DNA of 16,757 nt. Source: Actinomycetes bacterium (GTDB lineage: Bacteria; Actinomycetota; Acidimicrobiia; Acidimicrobiales; RAAP-2). The stretch lies in contig JAJYDR010000042.1 of assembly GCA_021777285.1 (NCBI GenBank), positions 1 through 16,757 of the forward strand. The letters run 5' to 3'. The first letter of the stretch is position 1. Every line of letters begins with the position of its first letter. This document shows, piece by piece, positions 1 to 7,168 of the stretch. The position numbers and the translations under genes were made by a program. The notes beneath the pieces were generated by a model. The model ran no database searches and had not been told where the DNA came from. It worked only from the letters and a program-made list of their open reading frames with translations.

Positions 1-122
1 TCGTGACTCGACGAGACCCGAGTTCAACTAGCGACAGATGAAGGCGGCCCGCAAACGACCATGGCACTGATGTGTGTCACACCAAACGTGAAGACTGTGA
101 ACGCCGAAACGTGAAAACCTCT
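1..122. other. Window edge, no gene seen
   Basis: I see no gene here. On the minus strand this segment lies downstream of the initiator tRNA. The word AAACGTGAA occurs twice (84-92 and 107-115), and GTGTGTCACAC at 72-82 is a partial inverted repeat. On the tRNA strand a short T4 run follows the CCA end, but no strong stem precedes it, so I do not call a terminator. Confidence 0.4.
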
Positions 123-199
<77 letters not shown>

Positions 200-556
200 A
201 TGGAGTACCCATGTTAGCAGTCGGCCGCGGATGCACGGACTACCCCGCGATTACCGGTCTTCTCCGACACACGAAGGGGAATTACCTATCGCTAGTTCGT
301 CCACGACGTGGACGTCACGGGCGCGATCGAGCCGGAGACGAGCGCGTTGCGACGACGCGCGCCATCTCGAACGCCGCGCCGAGCCACTCTCGCAGGGTGC
401 ATCGAGTCGACGGGGCGTGCTCACTCCTCGAACCATCTCCGCCACCTCGTGGGCCCAGTGTCGCGCGAAGCCAGCGCGCGAGCGTCGCAAACAACGTAAT
501 CAAAACACCCGGTGGCAGAGAAGTCGACGCTCTGTAATATGTGGTACATTTCATCG
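200..556. other. Intergenic region between the tRNA and the 3-hydroxyproline genes
   Basis: These 357 bases hold no convincing gene. The open frames crossing it run into the tRNA or the next gene, have atypical Arg/Ser/Pro-rich translations and lack family motifs. It should hold the divergent promoters. On the minus strand, TAACAT at 216-211 lies 11 bases before the tRNA start and is a possible -10 box, without a good -35. On the plus strand the AT-rich stretch around 531-552 is the likely promoter of the first hydroxyproline gene and is listed separately. Confidence 0.5.
535..552 (+). promoter_or_regulatory. Candidate promoter and operator before the dehydratase gene
   Basis: TAATAT at 535-540 resembles a -10 box, and the -35 about 17 bases upstream (GTGGCA) is weak. 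A start of transcription near 547 would leave a leader of only about 10 bases before ATG 557, which agrees with the absence of a Shine-Dalgarno sequence. Overlapping the box, ATGT-GGT-ACAT at 539-549 is an inverted repeat of the TGT-n-ACA type bound by GntR/FCD regulators. Its reverse strand reads GTACCACATATTA, similar to words in front of the other two units. The function is inferred. Confidence 0.4.
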
Positions 557-1684
557 ATGTCGAGGATCCAACGTATCGATGTCTTTTCCTACGACCTAAC
601 CTACGCCCACGGTGATTACGTCATGTCTGGTGGCCGCGTCATTCATACCCTGCAGAGCACTGTCGTGCGCGTGACGACCGAGGCGGGTGTCGAGGGTTTC
701 GGCGAGGTCTGCCCGCTCGGTGCGAACTACCTACCCGGTTACGGCGCCGGCGCGCCGTCAGTCATCGCCGAGTTCGCGCCATCGCTACTCGGGGTGGACG
801 TCGAGAACCTCGGGCTGATCAATCACACGATGGACGTCTCGCTGTCGGGCCACGGCTACGCGAAGTCGGTCGTCGACATCGCCTGCTGGGACGCCTACGG
901 CAAGGTCGTCGGTCAACCCGTCTACACCCTGCTCGGCGGGCGCCGACACGACGACCTGCCCCTCTACGTCGCGGTACCGCTCGACACGACCGAGGAAATG
1001 GTTAAGCACGTCACCGCGCGCAAGGCCGAGGGGACGCGCAAGTTCCAGCTCAAGGTCGGCGCGGATCCGAGCGACGACGCCTCACGCGTCGCGGCCATCG
1101 TCGCGGTGACCGGCACCGACGACGCGATCGTCGCCGACGCCAACTGCGGCTGGCGCCTCCAAGACGCGGTGATCGCCGCACGGCTGCTCGAGGACATGGA
1201 CCGCGTCTATCTCGAACAGCCTTGTCGCACCCTGGAGGAATGCCTGATCGTTCGCGAGCGCACGACGCTACCCATGATCCTCGACGAGGTGATCACCGAC
1301 CCCCAGTCGCTGATCCGGGCCTACAACGCCAAAGCGATGGAGGCGATCAACCTGAAGGTGAGCCGCGTCGGCGGCCTGACTAAAGCCAGGTTCATGCGCG
1401 AGCTCTGTGAATCGCTCGGCGTGCGCATGACCATCGAGGACACCTGGGGCGGCGACTTGACGACGGCCGCCGTGAGCCACCTCGCGGCGAGCACCGACCC
1501 CGAGTTGCTGTTCGCCGCGTCCTACATGAACGACTGGGTCCTCGAACACGTCGCCGGCTACGCGCCCCGCTCCCACGACGGACGCGGTTCGCTCAGCGGC
1601 ACCGACGTCGCCGGCCTCGGCATCGACGTCGACGTCGCCGCACTCGGCACTCCCCTCTTCAGCGTCGAGACGAGCGGGTCATGA
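557..1684 (+). CDS. Enolase-superfamily cis-3-hydroxy-L-proline dehydratase (or hydroxyproline-type 2-epimerase)
   Basis: This 375-aa protein belongs to the mandelate racemase/muconate lactonizing enzyme group. The N-terminal capping domain spans about residues 1-125, with the loop CPLGANYLPGY near 52-62. The barrel domain carries the first catalytic Lys in FQLKVG (K166, with Q164 where many relatives have a first Lys), the metal ligands D194 (ADANCGW), E220 (LEQPC) and D243 (ILDE), and the opposite Lys K267 (NLKVSRVGG). In this branch, known activities include cis-3-hydroxy-L-proline dehydration and epimerisation of 4-hydroxyproline betaine or proline betaine. The next two genes encode a proline-racemase homologue and a 1-pyrroline-2-carboxylate reductase-like protein, and there is no betaine demethylase, so dehydration to 1-pyrroline-2-carboxylate is the better guess. 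I chose ATG 557 because MSRIQRIDVF matches the family start; an in-frame ATG at 512 would add an unconserved tail. The gene stops 45 bases before the next one. Confidence 0.75.
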   Translation: MSRIQRIDVFSYDLTYAHGDYVMSGGRVIHTLQSTVVRVTTEAGVEGFGEVCPLGANYLPGYGAGAPSVIAEFAPSLLGVDVENLGLINHTMDVSLSGHGYAKSVVDIACWDAYGKVVGQPVYTLLGGRRHDDLPLYVAVPLDTTEEMVKHVTARKAEGTRKFQLKVGADPSDDASRVAAIVAVTGTDDAIVADANCGWRLQDAVIAARLLEDMDRVYLEQPCRTLEECLIVRERTTLPMILDEVITDPQSLIRAYNAKAMEAINLKVSRVGGLTKARFMRELCESLGVRMTIEDTWGGDLTTAAVSHLAASTDPELLFAASYMNDWVLEHVAGYAPRSHDGRGSLSGTDVAGLGIDVDVAALGTPLFSVETSGS

Positions 1685-1729
1685 CGAGGACGTCGGACAC
1701 ACCGAACGGGACCGTGGCGGGTCACTGAC

Positions 1730-2746
1730 GTGACAGCGGGTCTCGACGCGATCCCCTTCACCGACTACCACACCGCCGGCGAGCCCTTCCGGATCGTCGA
1801 AGCAGGTGTCGGACCCATCGACGGCGCGACGGTGGCCGCCAAACGCATCGCCGCCCAGGGTTCACGCGAGGTCGACGCCGTACGACAGATGCTCTGTCGA
1901 GAGCCCCGCGGCCACAGCGACATGTACGGGTGCTTCGTCGTCGCCCCCGACGACGAGGGCGCGGACTTCGGGGTGCTGTTCTTCCACAATGACGGCTACT
2001 CGACCGCCTGTGGACATGGGACCATCGCGCTCGGTGCATGGGCGATTGAGAGCGGCCGAGTCGTCGGTGACCCGAACGGGGTGACCCCGGTCACCATCGA
2101 TGTGCCCTCGGGTCGGGTCGTCGCCCACGTCACCCAGGTCGCCGGCGTCGTCACCTCAGTGGCGTTCGAGAACGTGCCGTCCTACCCGGTGCGACGTGGC
2201 GTCACGCTGGACAGCTCTATCGGTCCGGTCGACGTCGACGTCGCCTACGGTGGTGCGCTCTACGCGTCGGTACCGGCGTCGGCGATCGGCCTTACGGTCA
2301 CGCCCGAGCACGCGACGGCACTGCGCGCGCTCGGGCGTGAGATCAAGTGGGCCCTCAACGACACTGAGGTCGCCGTCCATCCGAGCGACGCCCGTCTGAG
2401 TGGCATCTACGGCACCATCATTGTCGAGGATCTCGGAAGGACCGACCGCGGGATTCACCAGCGCAACGTCACCGTCTTCGCCGACGGACGGATCGACCGG
2501 TCACCCTGCGGTTCGGGCACTGCCGCTCGCCTGGCGCTGCTCGTCGACGACCGGCGCCTCGACAGTGACGACGAGCTCATCCACGACTCGATACTCGGTA
2601 CTCGATTCATCGGCCGCTTCCGGTCCACCGACGAGGGGCCGCGCGGCTCGATTATCCCCTTGATCGAGGGCATGACCTACCGCACGGGCGAGGGCGTCTT
2701 TCGCGTCGACCCCACCGATCCGATCGGCGTCGGGTTCCTCCTGTGA
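1730..2746 (+). CDS. Proline racemase superfamily protein, probable trans-3-hydroxy-L-proline dehydratase with Cys/Cys active site
   Basis: This is a 338-aa protein of the proline racemase family (normal length). HTAGEP (14-19), GHSDMYG (61-67), VLFFHNDGYSTACGHG (82-97) and IYGTI (226-230) match trans-3-hydroxy-L-proline dehydratases, such as the human L3HYPDH type, better than the 4-hydroxyproline epimerases. The first catalytic residue is C94. The second, in DRSPCGSGT, is C260; dehydratases of this type have Thr there (SPTGSG). A Cys/Cys pair is usual for racemases and epimerases, so the activity is uncertain: it could be 3-hydroxyproline dehydration, 3-hydroxyproline epimerisation or proline racemisation. 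The reductase encoded just downstream favours a pyrroline-2-carboxylate product. The GTG start at 1730 puts the HTAGEP motif at the usual distance from the N terminus; the ribosome site is weak. Family assignment is firm and substrate assignment is not. Confidence 0.8.
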   Translation: MTAGLDAIPFTDYHTAGEPFRIVEAGVGPIDGATVAAKRIAAQGSREVDAVRQMLCREPRGHSDMYGCFVVAPDDEGADFGVLFFHNDGYSTACGHGTIALGAWAIESGRVVGDPNGVTPVTIDVPSGRVVAHVTQVAGVVTSVAFENVPSYPVRRGVTLDSSIGPVDVDVAYGGALYASVPASAIGLTVTPEHATALRALGREIKWALNDTEVAVHPSDARLSGIYGTIIVEDLGRTDRGIHQRNVTVFADGRIDRSPCGSGTAARLALLVDDRRLDSDDELIHDSILGTRFIGRFRSTDEGPRGSIIPLIEGMTYRTGEGVFRVDPTDPIGVGFLL

Positions 2747-2757
2747 AAGGTTCGCCG

Positions 2758-3687
2758 ATGGACTGGGTGTCAGGCGACGAGCTGTTCGCGACGCTCAGCA
2801 TGGAGCGGGCGGTGCGGGCCATCCAGCGCGACCTGCTCGCCGGGCTCGACCCCGCGCACGACCTCGCGCGAGTGATCGACGTGCTCGACCACGGCCAGCT
2901 GCTCTACATGCCCTCGCACTTCGGCGAGTTCGTCGGGGCGAAGGTGTCCACGGTGGCCCCGAACAATCCGGCGATCGGGTTGGACCGAATCCACGGTATC
3001 TACGTGCTGATGGACGCCGTCACGCTCGTGCCCGTAGCGATGATGGACGGCCAAGCGCTCACCGCGCTGCGCACCCCCGCCGTCTCGGCCGCCGTCGCCG
3101 ACCACCTCGCGCCTGAGCGGGTCGAGCACCTCGTCGTTTTCGGCTCGGGGACCCAGGCATGGGGTCACATCGAGGCGGTGCGTGTCATCCGCGATGTCGC
3201 CACCGTGAGCGTCGTCGCCCGAGACTCGCGCCGAAGCGCGAACCTCGTCGACCGACTCGTCGCCAGCGGTCAGCCGGCCCGCATCGGCGCGCCGGGCGAC
3301 GTCACGAGCGCCGAGGTCATCGTCTGTGCAACGACCGCCCGCACCCCACTCTTTGACGGCCAGTCGGTCCCGAAGGACGCGCTCGTAATCGCCGTCGGCT
3401 CGCACGAGCCCGACGTGCGCGAGCTCGACACGACGACGATGGCGCGCAGCCAGGTGGTGGTCGAGGATCCTGCCGTCGCGCTACGCGAGGCCGGCGACGT
3501 GATCATGGCCATCGACGAAGGCCGCTTCGCCGGCTCGGCGCTGGTGGCGATGCGCGACGTCGTCACCGGTGCGGTCGCCGTCGACCGCACCCGACCTCGG
3601 GTCTTCAAGAGCTCTGGCATGCCTTGGCAGGACCTGGTCGTCGCCGCCGAGGTCCATCACGCCCGCACCGGGGCCGCGGACCACTGA
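2758..3687 (+). CDS. Ornithine cyclodeaminase/mu-crystallin family reductase, probable 1-pyrroline-2-carboxylate reductase
   Basis: The protein has 309 aa from ATG 2758. It has the family layout: a substrate-binding part with AKVSTVAPNNP (residues 61-71) and MDGQALTALRTPAVSA (96-111), then a Rossmann domain with GSGTQA (129-134), and later VGSHEPDVREL (213-223) and FKSSGMPWQDL (283-293). Members next to 3-hydroxyproline dehydratases reduce 1-pyrroline-2-carboxylate to L-proline with NAD(P)H, and that is the inferred role. True ornithine cyclodeaminase or alanine dehydrogenase activity is possible from family membership alone but fits the context less well. A GTG at 2743 overlaps the previous stop (GTGA) and would add five residues. 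I prefer ATG 2758 because AAGG lies 7 bases before it. It is the last gene of the plus-strand unit, and its stop is 19 bases from that of the opposing operon. Confidence 0.82.
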   Translation: MDWVSGDELFATLSMERAVRAIQRDLLAGLDPAHDLARVIDVLDHGQLLYMPSHFGEFVGAKVSTVAPNNPAIGLDRIHGIYVLMDAVTLVPVAMMDGQALTALRTPAVSAAVADHLAPERVEHLVVFGSGTQAWGHIEAVRVIRDVATVSVVARDSRRSANLVDRLVASGQPARIGAPGDVTSAEVIVCATTARTPLFDGQSVPKDALVIAVGSHEPDVRELDTTTMARSQVVVEDPAVALREAGDVIMAIDEGRFAGSALVAMRDVVTGAVAVDRTRPRVFKSSGMPWQDLVVAAEVHHARTGAADH

Positions 3688-3706
3688 CGGTCCCAGTCCG
3701 GCGCCG

Positions 3707-5236
3707 CTACGACGACGCCCGGTCGCCCCACGTCGACGACTCACCAGCGGGGGCGATCCGCTGGGGCATACCCCAGGGATTGTCGTCTCGCACCGCCGGC
3801 GCCAAGAGATGCTGGGGAACGTTCTGGTAGCTCACACCGCGTAAGAATCGTCCGATTGCGGCGGTTCCGACCGATGTACCAACGTCGCTGGTGGTGGCGG
3901 GCCACGGTCCGCCGTGCTGCATCGCGGGCGTGACCGCGACACCGGTCGGCCAGCCATTAAAGAGCACACGACCCGAGCACCGGTGCAATTGATCGACCAA
4001 CGCGACGAGTTCGGGCGACGACTCGTCGGGTAGCGCGTGTACGCCGCCCGTGAGATTGCCCGGGAACAGTCGTGCGGCGAGGTCGGCGAGCTGCGACTCG
4101 TCCCCGTACTGTACGACGATCGCGAGCGGCCCGAAGGACTCGTCAAGCAGCCGCGCACCGGCCGACTCGAGTGTCGCCGCGTCCACCGACACGATGGTGG
4201 GCGTCACCCACGCCTGCGCGTCGTCATCGACGCGAACCGTTCCCACCGCGATGACCTCGACGCCGGGAGTAGCGAGTACCGTGTCGCGTCGGCGCTGGTA
4301 GCCCTCGGCGATCCGTGGGTTCAACATCCGGTGCTCGGCCACCTGTTCGGCGGCGTCACGAATCGGACCCGCGACGGCGAGCGCGTCGCTCACGAAGAGA
4401 AAACCCGGCTTTGTGCAGAACTGACCCGCCGAGGATGACACGCTCGCGACGAAGCCGGCGCAGAGCGCGTTGAGGTCGCTGGCGAGCTTCGCACGCGTGA
4501 CGAACTGCGGGTTGACGCTGCCGAGCTCGCCGTAGAAGGGGATCGGTCTCTCTCGGGCCGCGGCGACGTCGGCGAGCAGGCGACCGGCGCGGATCGATCC
4601 AGTAAAGGAGCCCGCGCGAATCCGCTCGTCACGCAGCATCGCCACGCCCTGGTCCTGGCCGAAGATCAGCTGGAGCGTATGGGTGGGCGCGCCCGCGGCC
4701 ACGAGCGCCGCCTTGACGACCTCAGCGGTGCGACGCGACAGCTCGGGGTGCCCGGGATGCGCCTTTACGATCACCGCGCAACCGGCAGCGAGCGCCGAGG
4801 CGGTGTCGCCACCCGCGACCGAGAACGCGAAGGGGAAGTTGCTGCCCGAGAAGTTGAGCAGCGGCCCGAGCGGGACGAGCGTGCGGCGAAGGTCCGGTCG
4901 AGCGCCGAGCGCGAAGTCGGGGTCGGCGAGGTCGATCCGCACGTCGAGGTAGGCGCCGTCCACGACGACATCGGCGAACAGGCGCAACTGGACGGCGGTT
5001 CGCGTCAGCTCACCGCGCAGCCTCGCCTCGGCGAGCCCCGTCTCGTCCATGGCGATTGCGACGAGTTCGTCTTCACTGTCGCGAAGGGCATCGGCCGCGC
5101 CGACCAGGGCCCGCGCCCGAGCCCGTGGAGCCATGGCCGACCACTCGTCAAAGGCCGCGACCGCGTTCCGGGCGCATTGCTCGAGCTCCGCGGCGCTCGT
5201 CGCGGCGGTGTCTTGGAAATCGTGTCTCCTCGTCAT
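3707..5236 (-). CDS. Alpha-ketoglutarate semialdehyde dehydrogenase (2,5-dioxovalerate dehydrogenase)
   Basis: This 509-aa aldehyde dehydrogenase would oxidise alpha-ketoglutarate semialdehyde to alpha-ketoglutarate with NAD(P)+, the last step of 4-hydroxyproline breakdown. The catalytic Cys is C274 in GQFCTKPG and the general base is E237 in YGELGSVNP. N133 in SGSNFPFAFS and K158 in IVKAHPGHP line the catalytic and cofactor sites, and FTGS lies at 211-214. The stretch GARPDLRR (111-118) followed by SNFPFAFSVAGGDTASALAAG (residues 132-152) is characteristic of the class linked to hydroxyproline and sugar-acid catabolism, as is the C-terminal YQNVP. The length is normal. ATG 5236 starts two bases after the stop of the epimerase gene upstream, so the two are probably translated from one message. 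It is the final gene of the minus-strand operon. No intrinsic terminator is visible in the 19 bases beyond. Confidence 0.9.
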   Translation of the reverse strand: MTRRHDFQDTAATSAAELEQCARNAVAAFDEWSAMAPRARARALVGAADALRDSEDELVAIAMDETGLAEARLRGELTRTAVQLRLFADVVVDGAYLDVRIDLADPDFALGARPDLRRTLVPLGPLLNFSGSNFPFAFSVAGGDTASALAAGCAVIVKAHPGHPELSRRTAEVVKAALVAAGAPTHTLQLIFGQDQGVAMLRDERIRAGSFTGSIRAGRLLADVAAARERPIPFYGELGSVNPQFVTRAKLASDLNALCAGFVASVSSSAGQFCTKPGFLFVSDALAVAGPIRDAAEQVAEHRMLNPRIAEGYQRRRDTVLATPGVEVIAVGTVRVDDDAQAWVTPTIVSVDAATLESAGARLLDESFGPLAIVVQYGDESQLADLAARLFPGNLTGGVHALPDESSPELVALVDQLHRCSGRVLFNGWPTGVAVTPAMQHGGPWPATTSDVGTSVGTAAIGRFLRGVSYQNVPQHLLAPAVRDDNPWGMPQRIAPAGESSTWGDRASS

Positions 5237-5238
5237 GG

Positions 5239-6240
5239 TTAGAACTCGAATCCGACGGGGAACGGGTCGCTCGGGTCATACACGTACTGCGCCATCCCGG
5301 TGACCCACGCCCGACCCGTGATCGTGGGAACGATCGCCGGTACGCCAGCAACCTCGGTCTCGGCGACGATCCGTCCGATGAAGCGTGTACCAATGAAGGA
5401 CTCGTTCTCGAAGTCGTCACCGACCGCGAGCTCGCCGCGGGCCCAGAGTTCGGCCATCCGTGCCGAGGTCCCCGTCCCGCACGGGGACCGGTCGAACCAC
5501 CCCGGGTAGATGCACATGGCGTGACGCGAGTGGCGCGCCGTCGAGCCCGGCGCCAGAAACTCGACGTGGTGGCAGTGGTCCACGCCCGCGGTCTCGGGGT
5601 GGTGTGGTGGCGCGGTCTCGTTGATGGCGGCCATGATGGCGAGGCCGACCGCCGTAATCTCGTGCTGGCGCGACCGGTCAAAAGTAAGCCCCACGTCCTC
5701 CAAGTTGACGATGGCATAGAAGTTGCCCCCGTAGGCGAGGCTGTAGGGCACTGCACCGAGGCCCGGTACGTCGAGGACGTCGTCGAGACGAACCACGAAG
5801 GACGGGACGTTCTCGATGGTCACAGCGTCAGCGTGACCATCGGACACACTCACCCGGGCGATGACCAGGCCAGCCGGCGTGTCGAGACGGATCGTCGTGA
5901 CCGGTTCGACGGCCTCGACCATGCCGGTCTCGACGAGCACCGTGGCGAGCCCGATGGTGCCGTGGCCGCACATTGGCAGACAGCCCGACACCTCGATGTA
6001 GACCACGCCCCACTCGGCGTCGGGGCGGGTCGAGGGCTGCAGGATCGCGCCACTCATCGCCGCGTGCCCGCGAGGCTCGTACATCAGGAACTTGCGGATG
6101 TCGTCGAGGTGCTCGATGAAGTAGAGCCGCTTGTCGTTCATGGTGTCACCGGGGATCACCCCCACGCCGCCAGTGACGACCCGCGTCGACATGCCCTCAG
6201 TGTGTGAATCGACCGCGGTGATGACCCGGCTCGCTCGCAT
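5239..6240 (-). CDS. 4-hydroxyproline 2-epimerase (proline racemase family)
   Basis: This 333-aa protein is inferred to interconvert trans-4-hydroxy-L-proline and cis-4-hydroxy-D-proline without a cofactor, the entry step of the pathway. The two catalytic cysteines are C91 in LPMCGHGTIG and C254 in DRSPCGTGTSAR, as in epimerases and racemases. DSHTEG (11-16), RGHAAMSGA (57-65) and GWFDRSPCGTG (247-257) are the epimerase-type versions of the motifs, unlike the GHSDMYG form in the homologue encoded at 1730-2746. Proline racemase activity cannot be excluded. The frame is open upstream for 44 more residues, but those are Arg/Pro-rich and overlap the upstream gene. ATG 6240 has GAAGGGG 8 bases before it and gives the normal family N-terminus. 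It starts 4 bases after the deaminase stop. Confidence 0.88.
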   Translation of the reverse strand: MRASRVITAVDSHTEGMSTRVVTGGVGVIPGDTMNDKRLYFIEHLDDIRKFLMYEPRGHAAMSGAILQPSTRPDAEWGVVYIEVSGCLPMCGHGTIGLATVLVETGMVEAVEPVTTIRLDTPAGLVIARVSVSDGHADAVTIENVPSFVVRLDDVLDVPGLGAVPYSLAYGGNFYAIVNLEDVGLTFDRSRQHEITAVGLAIMAAINETAPPHHPETAGVDHCHHVEFLAPGSTARHSRHAMCIYPGWFDRSPCGTGTSARMAELWARGELAVGDDFENESFIGTRFIGRIVAETEVAGVPAIVPTITGRAWVTGMAQYVYDPSDPFPVGFEF

Positions 6241-6244
6241 GCCG

Positions 6245-7168
6245 CTACCCCTTCGCCCGAGTGGCCAGGTAGTCAAGGGCCTTGGCGGTCTCGGCGCGCA
6301 CGCGGGCCTCATTCTCGGCGCTGAGCGGTCCGCGCGGCGGACGCGTAGGCCCGCCGAAGCTCTGGCCGGCAATGTCGATCGACAGCTTGATGGCCTGGAC
6401 GAACTCGACGCGAGAGTCCCAACGAAACACTGTCACGAGGTGCTCGTAGAGCTCCTTCGCCTCGGCGAAGCGCCCCGCCATCGCCAGCTCGTAGATCTCA
6501 ACCGCCTCACGGGGGAAGGCGTTGGGATAGCCCGCGAACCAGCCGACGGCGCCGGCAACAATCGATTCATAGAGCAGATCGTCGGCGCCGGCGATCACGT
6601 CGATGTCACAGACCTCCTTGATCTCCATGACCCGTCGCACGTCGCCCGAGAACTCCTTGATCGCCTGGACCTCGGGTATCTCCGCCAGCCGCGCGACCAT
6701 CGAGGGGACGATGTCGACCTTGGTGTCAAAAGGGTTGTTATAGGCCATGATCGGGATCCCCACCTCGGCCACGTGCGTAAAGTGATCGATCACCTCGGAC
6801 TCCGATGCCCGGTAGATCGTTGGTGGCAGCAGCAGGACACCGTCGGCACCGTCCTCTTGGGCGTAGCGTGCCCACTGCTGGGCCTGGTGCCAGCCGACCC
6901 CGTGTACGCCCGCGACCACTATGCCTCGGTCTCCCACGGTGTCGACCGCGACCTGGACTACCTTGCGTCGCTCCTCGTCGGTGAGCGATGAGTACTCACC
7001 GAGCGATCCGTTCGGCCCGACCCCGCGACAGCCGTTGCCGATCAACCAGTCGCAGTGCTCGGCGAATCGGTCGTAGTCGACCGCGAGTCCGGCCGGAGCA
7101 CTCGGGTCCTCCTTGAACGCGAGCGCCGTCGCGACGATGACTCCTCGAAAGTTCACGTGCTCATCCAT
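6245..7168 (-). CDS. 1-pyrroline-4-hydroxy-2-carboxylate deaminase (DapA family)
   Basis: This 307-aa TIM-barrel protein belongs to the dihydrodipicolinate synthase/N-acetylneuraminate lyase family. The Schiff-base Lys is K171 in VQAIKEFSGD and the partner Tyr is Y143 in IMAYNNPF. The phosphate/carboxylate loop reads GPNGSLGEYSSLTDEER (51-67). In hydroxyproline clusters this family converts 1-pyrroline-4-hydroxy-2-carboxylate to alpha-ketoglutarate semialdehyde plus ammonia, linking the dehydrogenase upstream to the aldehyde dehydrogenase downstream. On sequence alone other DapA-family reactions, such as 2-keto-3-deoxy sugar acid dehydration, remain possible; the context decides. ATG 7168 lies inside the end of the preceding gene (16-base overlap), which suggests translational coupling. 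The epimerase gene follows after 4 bases. Confidence 0.87.
   Translation of the reverse strand: MDEHVNFRGVIVATALAFKEDPSAPAGLAVDYDRFAEHCDWLIGNGCRGVGPNGSLGEYSSLTDEERRKVVQVAVDTVGDRGIVVAGVHGVGWHQAQQWARYAQEDGADGVLLLPPTIYRASESEVIDHFTHVAEVGIPIMAYNNPFDTKVDIVPSMVARLAEIPEVQAIKEFSGDVRRVMEIKEVCDIDVIAGADDLLYESIVAGAVGWFAGYPNAFPREAVEIYELAMAGRFAEAKELYEHLVTVFRWDSRVEFVQAIKLSIDIAGQSFGGPTRPPRGPLSAENEARVRAETAKALDYLATRAKG

Noticed and set aside
1618..1640. GTCGACGTCGACGTCGCC-type repeats, also near 2229-2246
   Set aside because: They encode Val-Asp runs in two proteins (VDVDV and DVDV) and reflect codon bias, not a repeat element.
5056..6207. Long plus-strand open frame (383 codons) opposite the semialdehyde dehydrogenase and epimerase genes
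   Set aside because: It has no recognisable motif and an Arg/Val/Asp/His-rich composition typical of antisense reading of GC-rich genes; the minus-strand genes there have intact active sites.
6241..6372. Longer start for the 4-hydroxyproline epimerase
   Set aside because: The extra 44 residues overlap the deaminase gene and are not family-like; ATG 6240 has GAAGGGG ahead of it.
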